From assembly GCA_030596465.1 (NCBI GenBank), contig JAUVJW010000135.1, positions 1 to 5,843 on the forward strand: a stretch of DNA of 5,843 nt, written 5' to 3'. This stretch comes from Candidatus Fermentibacteraceae bacterium (lineage in GTDB: Bacteria > Fermentibacterota > Fermentibacteria > Fermentibacterales > JCC-6). The notes below the pieces were generated by a model. It ran no database searches. It was not told the origin of the DNA and was given only the letters and a program-made list of their open reading frames with translations. Both the position numbers and the translations under genes were made by a program. Positions 1-5,843 of this stretch are shown piece by piece; the first letter of the stretch is position 1, and each line of letters starts with the position of its first letter.

Positions 1-2
1 AA

Positions 3-191
3 CTGGAAATCTGGACAGACGCTATAAGGCTTGCTGTGCCCAGGGCATTTCTGGAACTGAACCTGCAGGCTTTTGAAATGGGACATCGTGAGGGAAGAGA
101 GATTCTTCACATGGAAGAGGGAAGAATTCCCGTGACATGGGACAGGAAACAGCCCGTTCCCAAGGCAATCAGAGACATGTTTTCCAGGTAG
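3..191 (+). CDS. C-terminal fragment, probable indolepyruvate:ferredoxin oxidoreductase beta subunit (2-oxoacid oxidoreductase gamma-type)
   Basis: An open frame enters from the left edge and ends at a TAG stop at 189-191, giving 62 residues that begin LEIWTDAIRLAVPRAF. The core VPRAFLELNLQAFEMGHREG resembles the conserved end of IorB/IndB and related gamma-type subunits of 2-oxoacid:ferredoxin oxidoreductases, where a 'VP..F.E.N..AF..G' pattern closes the domain. In that family the subunit works with the thiamine-diphosphate subunit IorA to decarboxylate aryl-pyruvates oxidatively to acyl-CoA, passing electrons to ferredoxin in the cytoplasm of anaerobes. No catalytic residues fall inside the fragment. 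The family call is from pattern memory of a short tail, so a KorC- or PorG-type subunit is also possible. The start and most of the gene lie outside the window. The 30-residue tail after the AF..G motif is not something I can assign. Confidence 0.5.
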   Translation: MEIWTDAIRLAVPRAFLELNLQAFEMGHREGREILHMEEGRIPVTWDRKQPVPKAIRDMFSR

Positions 192-200
192 GATAGGAGA

Positions 201-233
201 CCGGAATTCCCACAAAAACGGGATTGCGGTTTT
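201..233 (+). terminator. possible imperfect Rho-independent terminator after the upstream gene
   Basis: Ten bases after the TAG stop, CCG (201-203), AA (205-206) and TCCC (208-211) can pair with GGGA (220-223), TT (224-225) and CGG (227-229). This leaves one G-G mismatch and one bulged T around an 8-base A-rich loop. The stem is followed by TTTT (230-233) and then a T-rich stretch. The location is right for a terminator, but the stem is interrupted and the T run is short, so it may be weak or leaky. Confidence 0.35.
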
Positions 234-258
234 GACTTGATTTGAGATTGTATATATT
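232..258 (+). promoter_or_regulatory. candidate sigma70-like promoter for the OmpA-family gene
   Basis: TTGACT (232-237) is a one-mismatch -35 box. TATATT (253-258) is a one-mismatch -10 box, but the spacer is only 15 bp. TATTAC (255-260) would restore a 17-bp spacer with a poorer -10 box. The AT-rich stretch lies in the gap between two plus-strand genes, and transcription would start near 265, leaving an untranslated leader of about 70 bases. The promoter consensus of this lineage is unknown, so this is a plausible site only. Confidence 0.4.
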
Positions 259-283
259 ACCATGTGTGTTTTTTCAAGAATTA

Positions 284-297
284 GCGCAATAATGCGC
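284..297 (+). promoter_or_regulatory. short perfect inverted repeat in the leader of the OmpA-family gene
   Basis: GCGCA (284-288) and TGCGC (293-297) form a perfect 5-bp stem with a 4-base ATAA loop. It sits about 20-30 bases after the predicted transcription start and 37 bases before the start codon. It could be a leader hairpin that stabilises the message, or half-sites for a dimeric regulator. At this size chance is also a real possibility. Confidence 0.3.
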
Positions 298-321
298 CAT
301 CCGGATTGTATTCGGAAAAAC

Positions 322-330
322 AGGGGGGGG
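322..330 (+). promoter_or_regulatory. poly-G ribosome-binding site
   Basis: An A followed by eight consecutive Gs (323-330) ends four bases before the ATG at 335. It is the only purine-rich, anti-Shine-Dalgarno-compatible stretch there and supports that start. A pure G run in place of the usual AGGAGG is unusual, and a homopolymer of this length can be prone to slippage. Confidence 0.65.
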
Positions 331-334
331 ATTT

Positions 335-2326
335 ATGAAATTAACGCTAACAGTGTTGGCAGTGCTTCTTATGTCAGCTACGGTTGCTAATGCGCTTCCA
401 TCTTACTGGGGCCTCAAGGGGCTTAACAGAGTTGTTGACGCACAGCCAATTGAAACAAATCAGTATTCCGTAGGTCTCTTTACCTATCTGGGTATCAGCC
501 ATGACGATAGAACCGCTGTGCTGGATGATGTTTCATTCACAGCTGAAGATACAGAGTATGATGCCACGGGTCATGTTTCTTTTGGCTATGGCATAAACGA
601 AATGGTAGAGATGGCGGGAAGGGTCAGCTACTGGTGGAATGGTTACAGGCGTGATCTCGGCAACGCTGATCGTGATGCCGGTACCGGTGACTGGGAAAGC
701 GATGACCAGTTGAACGAAGCTGTTTTTGCTCTCAAGTTAGCTTTCAACCCCACAGATGATGGCCAGTTCTGGCATGGCTTCATGCCCTCTGTCGGCTTTT
801 CTGTCAGCAGTGGTGATAACGATTACGTTACAATGTATGATAGGGGCACCGACGGAATCTGGCACTGCGGTGATCCCATGTTCGAGATGAGACGCGCCAT
901 GCTTGGAACAGGCAAGCTTAATTTCGGCGGAGACCTGCTTGTTTCCTACAACTCGGACTTCGGTCTTGGCGTTCATGTTAATGCCGGATACCACCGCTAT
1001 TCACAACTGTTTGAATTTACAGATCACAGACGCGACACCAATGGCGTTGTCACCGCTACGGATGATGTAGATCTTACAGTAGACGATAATGTGATCAGAG
1101 TTGCCGCTGGACTCGAGTACGAGACCAGCGTTGCTACTCCTTTTGTTGAACTTGAGTACAACAAATATCTTGATCGTGATGAAGAAGCGGGAGACGGTGA
1201 GAGGTATGACGATACTGCCCTTCTTAATGGCGGATTCAGATTTACTTCTCCTTACGGTATTGCTCTTGACCTTACCGGTTCAATGGCTCTTACTACCTTT
1301 GATCCTGAGTGGTCTGATCTAGGTCACGGTATTTACCAGAGTGGAACAACGCCCACTGACGACGAGCGTGCACAGAGAAGTCCTTTCCCCGGCGGATACC
1401 CCGCGGAATTCGGCGTGGGCATTAACTTCATTTTCTCTTCAGTACTACTCGAAGATCCTACCCATGGAACTCTCAGTGGTATAGTTACAGATTCAGAGAC
1501 CGGAGAGGTTCTTACAGCCGAGGTCAGCTTCCCGGCTTCCTCTATTCTTCCACAGACTACGATTGACGGCTTCTACTCAGTAGAGCTACTTGCGGGATCA
1601 GTTCCCATGAGTGTTGATGCTGACGGATATCTGCCCTTCGCGGAAACTGTTGTGATAGTTGCCGGTGAAGATCAGGCACTTGATGTTGTTCTTGTACCTG
1701 TGCCTGATAACGGAATTCTTACAGGCGCGGTTACAAACGCTGAAACCGACGAATTAATAGCCGGTGCCACTGTCAGCGTTGCGAATCTTCCTGAAGGTAT
1801 TGAGGAAACAACAACAACAAACGCTGATGGTGTTTACTCCATCACTCTTCCAGAGGGTAACTGGACCGTTAAGGTTGAGGCAGCAGATTATCTCAATGTC
1901 GTAAAAGTTCAGATCATGACCCCCGAACAAACTACAATCTTTGATGTTGAGATGCGTCCCGCACTGGTTGAGGGTCAGGTTCTCAGCTTCAATAACATCT
2001 ACTTCGAGAGTGGAAGTGCTCAGATCAAGCCGGAGAGCTTCGGTATTCTTGATCAGGTAGCTCAGACACTTATCGATAATGCCGGTGTCAGGGTCCGTAT
2101 TGCCGGTCATACCGACAGTGATGGAAGTGCCAGCTACAATCAGGGTCTCAGTGAGCGCAGAGCAAACTCTGTGCTTGAATATCTTATACGTAAGGGTGTT
2201 GCTGGAAATACTCTGACTACAATAGGATATGGTGAAGAGAGCCCAGTTGTTCCCAACACCAGCGCAGGTAACAAGGCTCAGAACAGGCGTATTGAGTTTA
2301 CAGTACTCGGTGTTGCAATTCGATAA
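335..2326 (+). CDS. OmpA-family outer-membrane protein with beta-barrel, two carboxypeptidase-regulatory-like domains and peptidoglycan-binding domain
   Basis: This is a 663-residue protein. Residues 1-20 are a Sec signal peptide (Lys2, hydrophobic core, cleavage likely after AVANA-like ATVANA). Residues about 21-368 show alternating beta strands and acidic, Asp-rich loops, and end in an aromatic strand (FGVGINFIF, 359-367), which fits a transmembrane beta-barrel. Residues about 378-455 and 460-541 are two related beta-sandwich repeats of the CarboxypepD_reg type (GTLSGIVTDSETGEVL and GILTGAVTNAETDELI, with DGFYSVEL and DGVYSITL). Residues about 548-660 are an OmpA C-terminal domain. By alignment with E. 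coli OmpA, Asp594 in GHTD and Arg609 in LSERRA match the pair that holds diaminopimelate of peptidoglycan. The likely role is to tie the outer membrane to the cell wall, possibly also acting as a porin. The ATG is chosen because of the signal peptide and the G-rich site upstream. The gene appears to be transcribed alone. The single cysteine is Cys178. I could not assign the barrel to a named porin family. Confidence 0.9.
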   Translation: MKLTLTVLAVLLMSATVANALPSYWGLKGLNRVVDAQPIETNQYSVGLFTYLGISHDDRTAVLDDVSFTAEDTEYDATGHVSFGYGINEMVEMAGRVSYWWNGYRRDLGNADRDAGTGDWESDDQLNEAVFALKLAFNPTDDGQFWHGFMPSVGFSVSSGDNDYVTMYDRGTDGIWHCGDPMFEMRRAMLGTGKLNFGGDLLVSYNSDFGLGVHVNAGYHRYSQLFEFTDHRRDTNGVVTATDDVDLTVDDNVIRVAAGLEYETSVATPFVELEYNKYLDRDEEAGDGERYDDTALLNGGFRFTSPYGIALDLTGSMALTTFDPEWSDLGHGIYQSGTTPTDDERAQRSPFPGGYPAEFGVGINFIFSSVLLEDPTHGTLSGIVTDSETGEVLTAEVSFPASSILPQTTIDGFYSVELLAGSVPMSVDADGYLPFAETVVIVAGEDQALDVVLVPVPDNGILTGAVTNAETDELIAGATVSVANLPEGIEETTTTNADGVYSITLPEGNWTVKVEAADYLNVVKVQIMTPEQTTIFDVEMRPALVEGQVLSFNNIYFESGSAQIKPESFGILDQVAQTLIDNAGVRVRIAGHTDSDGSASYNQGLSERRANSVLEYLIRKGVAGNTLTTIGYGEESPVVPNTSAGNKAQNRRIEFTVLGVAIR

Positions 2327-2349
2327 TTCCTGATTGAATACAAGAAGAG

Positions 2350-2370
2350 GGGGCGGGTTTTTCCCGCCCC
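2350..2370 (+). terminator. strong Rho-independent terminator, possibly bidirectional
   Basis: GGGGCGGG (2350-2357) and CCCGCCCC (2363-2370) form a perfect 8-bp GC stem with a TTTTT loop, which G-T and A-T pairs can lengthen slightly. It lies 23 bases after the OmpA-family stop and is followed by TTTGTGTTTG on the plus strand. On the minus strand the hairpin is followed by TCTTCTTGTATT and sits 46 bases past the radical SAM stop, so it may also end the convergent operon, though less efficiently. Confidence 0.85.
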
Positions 2371-2416
2371 TTTGTGTTTGCCCTGTATTTTACGCTGTGT
2401 ATAATGAGACAGGCAG

Positions 2417-4198
2417 TTACCCCAGTCCCAGCACATCCAGATTCCATAAAATTTCAAGTTCTTTCCGCGCAAAGAAGACCAGGTGAGGGGCCTGCGAGTA
2501 CAGAGCACTCAGTTGCGCGAGATCGTGGTTTCCCTTGAGCAGGAGTCCGATCTGTCCTCCGGGAAGGCTTACAGGTGTGTTTGATTCAATAACGGTAACA
2601 GTGAGGTTTGAGCATTCCACCAGCCAGCCCGGATCGGTTGTGCGAGGCATTATTACAGCCAGCCTCAGAAGACCGGGCAGCCCGTATATTTCTGCCTTTG
2701 CACTGGTGTAGCATTCAGGCTCAGGCAGCTCTGATATCATATCAAGCAAATCCAGCGGAAACACTTTTTCCGACCGGATTACGACATCCAGCGGGCAGTA
2801 AGGGTCTTTGTCTCTTCTTTCTCTTACTTTATCCAGTATCGGTTTACGATATGCCCACGGATCATTTGTGTTTATACGGAGCACACCATGGCGTACAGAG
2901 GGGGATATGTGAGATTGCTTTTTTTCGGGAATAAATACTTCCATTCCGGGAAAAGAATCACAGAGTACCGGTCTCTGCGGCGGATCTGCATCATAGCCAA
3001 GGATATCAGAGACTTTTTCCCGGGCCAGCAGCAGATTCTGTATGGTGTATTGTCCTGATTGCGTTATGGAGTATGGAGGTCTATCCTCATATCGGATACC
3101 AAGCTTCTCTGCATTCATTCTGAGTTCGGTGCCGGGAAGAACAGAGAGGCAGAAGGTTTGCACCTGATCGTGAAGATCCCTGTTTACAAGCTCGATTGCG
3201 GCAAGTTCAATATTCTCGGGATTGTCCCCGGGAAGACCAAGAATCAGATCCATTATCGGTGTGATCCCGCTTTCTTTCAGCAGTGAAGCACCCTTCAGAA
3301 TTGAGAGGGGATTACCGCCGCGGCCTACAGAATGCAGAACTTCCATGCTTATGGTCTGCAATCCAACCTCAAGGCTGTTGAATCCCGCCTGTGCAAGAGC
3401 ATCCGCTGTGGCTTCGGAATGGATCAGGTCGCTTCTGACTTCAGCAAAGCAGTCCATTCTGTAGTCGGACATCCCGGTAAGAAGTGTGGCGAGATCAAAC
3501 CTGCTGTTGAAGGTGGGATCGAGGAACACCAGCTCCTCAGCACCCATTTCGTGGAGCATTCTGATCTTTTTAAGAACCTTTTCAGCAGGAATCACTCTGG
3601 GGATCGGAGAAGTCCTTCTGTACGCGCAGTAAGAACACAGACACTGACATCCTCTCTGGGTCTCAATGTGTACTGATCCACCTTCCGGGGGGGTGAGGTA
3701 TCCTGTTTCATACGGATCCGGCCAGCGATCAGGGGGATTTGTATCCACAACAGGTCCCAGCAGCTTTTTTCCTGTTTTTAGTATTGCCCCAAGCCGTTTT
3801 GTGGAAAGTACATCTGCCGCGAATGATTCTCCTTCCCCGGCTACGAAAAGATCAATCGATGATTCCATGAGTAAAGCGTGGTTGTCTTTTGTAACTTCCG
3901 GTCCACCGGCAACGATGAGTAGTTCCGGTTTCCACTTTTTAAGGTTTTGGAGAAGGTAAAGAGATCTTTCCCTGTTCCACAGGTAGAGGGTTACTCCCAG
4001 CAACTCTGGATCTCTTCGTTTCAATTCCTCAAGAAGGGCAGCATCTCCGAGAGAATTCATAAGCCCCTCAGGAAAAATAGATTGAGGGGGCAGAGCAGCC
4101 GCTGCGGCCAGGAGGGCTGAAGCAAGGGGAATATTGCCTGTGGACTCCCATGCTGTTGATGGATGCAGCGGAAGCTGGATGAGCTGGACAGTATGCAT
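2417..4198 (-). CDS. radical SAM protein with degenerate cobalamin-binding-like N-terminal domain
   Basis: This is a 593-residue cytoplasmic enzyme candidate. Residues about 1-150 resemble the Rossmann-like B12-binding domain found before many radical SAM cores (LGVTLYLWN at 68-76, LLIVAGGPEV at 93-102, DLFVAGEGESF at 116-126). The cobalamin-ligating DxHxxG motif is absent, so cobalamin may not be bound in the usual way. The radical SAM core starts near residue 175 with C184-x3-C188-x2-C191, which holds the [4Fe-4S] cluster that cleaves S-adenosylmethionine. It continues through EVGLQT (277-282), LILGLPGD (318-325) and LPGTELR (354-360). Residues about 430-593 form an extension I cannot assign. 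The substrate is unknown. The ATG lies 3 bases after the upstream stop (TAAGTAATG on the minus strand) with no clear ribosome-binding site, which suggests translational coupling. It is the last gene of the operon, before the hairpin at 2350-2370. Confidence 0.88.
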   Translation of the reverse strand: MHTVQLIQLPLHPSTAWESTGNIPLASALLAAAAALPPQSIFPEGLMNSLGDAALLEELKRRDPELLGVTLYLWNRERSLYLLQNLKKWKPELLIVAGGPEVTKDNHALLMESSIDLFVAGEGESFAADVLSTKRLGAILKTGKKLLGPVVDTNPPDRWPDPYETGYLTPPEGGSVHIETQRGCQCLCSYCAYRRTSPIPRVIPAEKVLKKIRMLHEMGAEELVFLDPTFNSRFDLATLLTGMSDYRMDCFAEVRSDLIHSEATADALAQAGFNSLEVGLQTISMEVLHSVGRGGNPLSILKGASLLKESGITPIMDLILGLPGDNPENIELAAIELVNRDLHDQVQTFCLSVLPGTELRMNAEKLGIRYEDRPPYSITQSGQYTIQNLLLAREKVSDILGYDADPPQRPVLCDSFPGMEVFIPEKKQSHISPSVRHGVLRINTNDPWAYRKPILDKVRERRDKDPYCPLDVVIRSEKVFPLDLLDMISELPEPECYTSAKAEIYGLPGLLRLAVIMPRTTDPGWLVECSNLTVTVIESNTPVSLPGGQIGLLLKGNHDLAQLSALYSQAPHLVFFARKELEILWNLDVLGLG

Positions 4199-4201
4199 TA
4201 C

Positions 4202-4996
4202 TTACAATACTGGACTGATGGTAGAGACTCCGGTAACCGCGAGGAGATAGAGGATAAGAAAGGAAATTCCCCATAAAATGTGAGCACCGGGATGATGACC
4301 GCTAAATGTTTCTTTCCTGCAAAGCAGAAATCCTGTAAACTGTAGAATGAGAGAAATTGAGAAAAGAACGGGTAGCGGGGATATTCCCAGAAGGAGGAAC
4401 AGGCTGCTTACACCCGCTAATCCTCCAGGCAGGGAAAATCTGGATAATTTGTATGCCCAGCTTTCAGAGTCTGCCAGAGGAGGGAATGTTTCATAGAGGT
4501 TGCTGGATTCTCGCGAGAAAAGTCTTGTTCCGTAAGAGATGGAAAACGCGGCGGTTACAGTGACAAGAATACTGTAGATAATCCCTCCGATAAAAGCTAG
4601 AATGGGTAATGGAGAAAGTGGATACTCCCCGGGCGATATTTTCTGGGGAACCAGGATTATTGTGAGAATAAGTATCATTTCAAGTGCTTGAAGAACTCCA
4701 AGAACAGACCACCTGGAGAGAACTCGTCTACCGAATAATCTGGCCGTTTGAAGACCCACCAGTATTATAGACAACTGGCCGTGTCCCATGGTCGGGTTTC
4801 CCTCAGAGGTGGAAAGGAGGAGCCCCAGAAAAAGCAATTCCAGAATTCTGAGAAGATCAAAGCGGTCAAAGTTGTTATGCAACGCATTGTATTCAGCAGG
4901 ATTCAGGGAAAGCCTTCCTGATTTACCCAGTCTTTTATGAAATATTTCCTCCAGAAGAAAAAGGCACAGAACAAGTAAGCTGAGTATTTTATGCAT
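4202..4996 (-). CDS. multi-pass membrane protein of unknown function
   Basis: I do not firmly recognise this 264-residue protein. About seven or eight hydrophobic segments are visible: roughly 3-17, 48-62, 73-88, 97-117, 130-157, 190-204, 205-226 and 238-260. A polar stretch at 18-47 (NPAEYNALHNNFDRFD) and a loop at 158-185 (ETFPPLADSESWAYKL) stand out. The loop plus the last three segments weakly recall the HemX/CcsA layout, where a 'lPsLe.ld.l.yr' loop precedes the final helices, and the length is similar to HemX. The tryptophan-rich WWD heme motif of CcsA is absent, so this is only a lead. The ATG at 4996 overlaps the transporter gene by 8 bases (ATGCATAA contains both the start and the upstream TAA), and there is no convincing Shine-Dalgarno sequence. 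The protein is therefore probably made by coupling with the transporter. It sits 3 bases ahead of the radical SAM gene. Confidence 0.8.
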   Translation of the reverse strand: MHKILSLLVLCLFLLEEIFHKRLGKSGRLSLNPAEYNALHNNFDRFDLLRILELLFLGLLLSTSEGNPTMGHGQLSIILVGLQTARLFGRRVLSRWSVLGVLQALEMILILTIILVPQKISPGEYPLSPLPILAFIGGIIYSILVTVTAAFSISYGTRLFSRESSNLYETFPPLADSESWAYKLSRFSLPGGLAGVSSLFLLLGISPLPVLFSISLILQFTGFLLCRKETFSGHHPGAHILWGISFLILYLLAVTGVSTISPVL

Positions 4997-5843
4997 GGTC
5001 AGTATCTTTTACAGTTAGAAGCACTATTCCTCCGGCTAAAAAGAAAAAAGATATGGAAAGGATGGAGTTTCTGGCGTTTCCTGTTATATCTCCTATTACA
5101 GCAAACATAAGAGGTCCGAGAATGCTTGCGAATCTTGATGATATAGAAAAGAAACCGAAATACTCTGAGGATTGTTTCTGTGGAATAAGAACCGAGTAGA
5201 AGGAGCGACTTATAGCCTGAACTCCGCCCTGCAGTAACCCTACAGCCCCCGCCAGTACCCAGAACTGCCAGGTTTCGGTCATTTTCCACGCATAGAGAAC
5301 TATGGCGATATAGCCGGTGATGCCTATAAGAAGAGCCTTTTTTGGTTTTATTCTTGCTGCAAGTTTTCCGTAATAGATTGAACCGGGGAATCCGATAAAT
5401 TGGGTAAGCAGCAACGCACCGATCAAGTGGCTGCTTTCCAGTCCCAGCTCCGCTTTCCCGAAAACAGTGGCCATCATAATTATCGTCTGTATACCATCGT
5501 TGTAAAGAAGAAAGGACACAAGAAATCTGAAGGCTTGACGGTGCTGTCTGATGCTTTTAAAGGTGGAGGCAAGAGAGACTAACCCCTGATGAAACGACTG
5601 TTTGAAATTGATATTTGAGTAGGTTGGTCCTTCGGGTACCTTTTTAAACAGTGGGATGGAGAACCCTGCCCACCACAGGGAAACTGTAAGGAAACACAGT
5701 CTTACAGCCATTGTTCCTTCCGGAATTCCAAAAAGACCCGGCTTTTTTATCATCAGCAGGTTTAAGGCCAACAGAAGTCCGCCGCCGAGGTATCCCATGG
5801 CAAAACCCCTTGAGCTGACCAGATCTCGTTTTGAAGGAGGAGT
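4989..5843 (-). CDS. UMF1/Atg22-like major facilitator transporter (N-terminus outside window)
   Basis: The frame is open through the right edge. The 15 codons before the first in-window ATG (5798) read TPPSKRDLVSSRGFA and join onto MGYLGGGLLLALNL, which is the conserved SSRGFAxGYxGGG loop-helix of this family, so that ATG is internal and the gene is partial. The 284 visible residues hold about eight membrane segments, matching helices 5-12 of a 12-helix transporter. Roughly 140 residues are missing. Other family hallmarks are LLYNDGIQTIIMMATVFG (113-130 of the fragment) and GGVQAISRSF followed by SSEYFGFFSISSRF. The family includes yeast Atg22, which exports amino acids from the vacuole. Bacterial members are mostly uncharacterised and the substrate here cannot be read from sequence. 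The gene is first of the three visible operon members, and its promoter is outside the window. The TAA at 4989-4991 lies inside the next gene. Confidence 0.92.
   Translation of the reverse strand, partial: TPPSKRDLVSSRGFAMGYLGGGLLLALNLLMIKKPGLFGIPEGTMAVRLCFLTVSLWWAGFSIPLFKKVPEGPTYSNINFKQSFHQGLVSLASTFKSIRQHRQAFRFLVSFLLYNDGIQTIIMMATVFGKAELGLESSHLIGALLLTQFIGFPGSIYYGKLAARIKPKKALLIGITGYIAIVLYAWKMTETWQFWVLAGAVGLLQGGVQAISRSFYSVLIPQKQSSEYFGFFSISSRFASILGPLMFAVIGDITGNARNSILSISFFFLAGGIVLLTVKDTDHA

Noticed and set aside
300..316. TCCG (300-303) and CGGA (313-316) as a second leader hairpin
   Set aside because: Only four base pairs around a nine-base loop; too weak to report as a feature.
1808..1819. Four tandem ACA triplets (TTTT, residues 492-495) in the second regulatory-like repeat
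   Set aside because: In-frame and only four units long; it is a short loop threonine run, not a meaningful microsatellite.
1754..2110. A 118-codon open frame on the minus strand inside the OmpA-family gene
   Set aside because: It lies wholly within a well-supported gene on the other strand, has no recognisable domain and no ribosome-binding site, so it is a chance antisense frame.
3332..3676. Overlapping plus-strand open frames opposite the radical SAM core
   Set aside because: They mirror the coding strand of a gene with clear family motifs; their products are compositionally odd and match nothing.
4357..4563. A 68-codon plus-strand frame opposite the membrane protein
   Set aside because: It is antisense to a hydrophobic gene in a tight operon and has no supporting motif.
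5796..5798. The ATG at 5798 as the true start of the transporter
   Set aside because: The frame stays open to the window edge and the codons upstream encode the conserved SSRGFA segment that runs directly into this methionine, so the methionine is internal.
1..5843. CRISPR arrays, tRNA or rRNA genes, insertion sequences, attachment sites
   Set aside because: No spaced direct repeats, cloverleaf-like sequence, transposase motif or terminal inverted repeats were seen on either strand.

Overview
The window looks like an ordinary stretch of chromosome from a Gram-negative (two-membrane) bacterium with mid-range GC. The evidence is an outer-membrane protein with a Sec signal peptide, a beta-barrel and an OmpA-type peptidoglycan-binding domain. 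The tail of a probable 2-oxoacid:ferredoxin oxidoreductase gamma-type subunit points to an anaerobe. The coding style (several unassigned proteins, and carboxypeptidase-regulatory-like domains inside an OmpA protein) would fit an uncultured FCB-type lineage such as Fermentibacteria/Aegiribacteria, but that placement is an impression and was not tested. No mobile element, CRISPR array, tRNA or rRNA was seen.

Left part, plus strand: bases 3-191 are the last 62 codons of a gene entering from the left, probably the beta subunit of indolepyruvate ferredoxin oxidoreductase. A 143-bp gap follows. It holds a possible imperfect terminator, a candidate sigma70-like promoter, a short perfect hairpin and an unusual ribosome-binding site made of eight Gs. 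Next is a 663-residue OmpA-family protein (335-2326), built as signal peptide, about 345-residue beta-barrel, two carboxypeptidase-regulatory-like beta-sandwich repeats and an OmpA peptidoglycan-binding domain. A strong GC-rich terminator (2350-2370) closes it.

Right part, minus strand, read from the right edge leftwards: three tightly packed genes that look like one operon. They are a UMF1/Atg22-like major facilitator transporter (N-terminus outside the window), a 264-residue multi-pass membrane protein of unknown function, and a 593-residue radical SAM protein. The radical SAM protein has an N-terminal cobalamin-domain-like fold without the usual cobalamin histidine motif, and an unassigned C-terminal extension. 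The first pair overlaps by 8 bases and the second is separated by 3 bases. Neither downstream start has a clear Shine-Dalgarno sequence, so translational coupling is likely. The operon converges on the OmpA gene, and the hairpin between them may end transcription from both sides.

No function is proven for the three-gene operon. The part most worth following up is the radical SAM protein together with the unassigned membrane protein, since the packing suggests co-expression. The other notable item is the domain architecture of the OmpA protein, where the usual linker is replaced by two beta-sandwich repeats.
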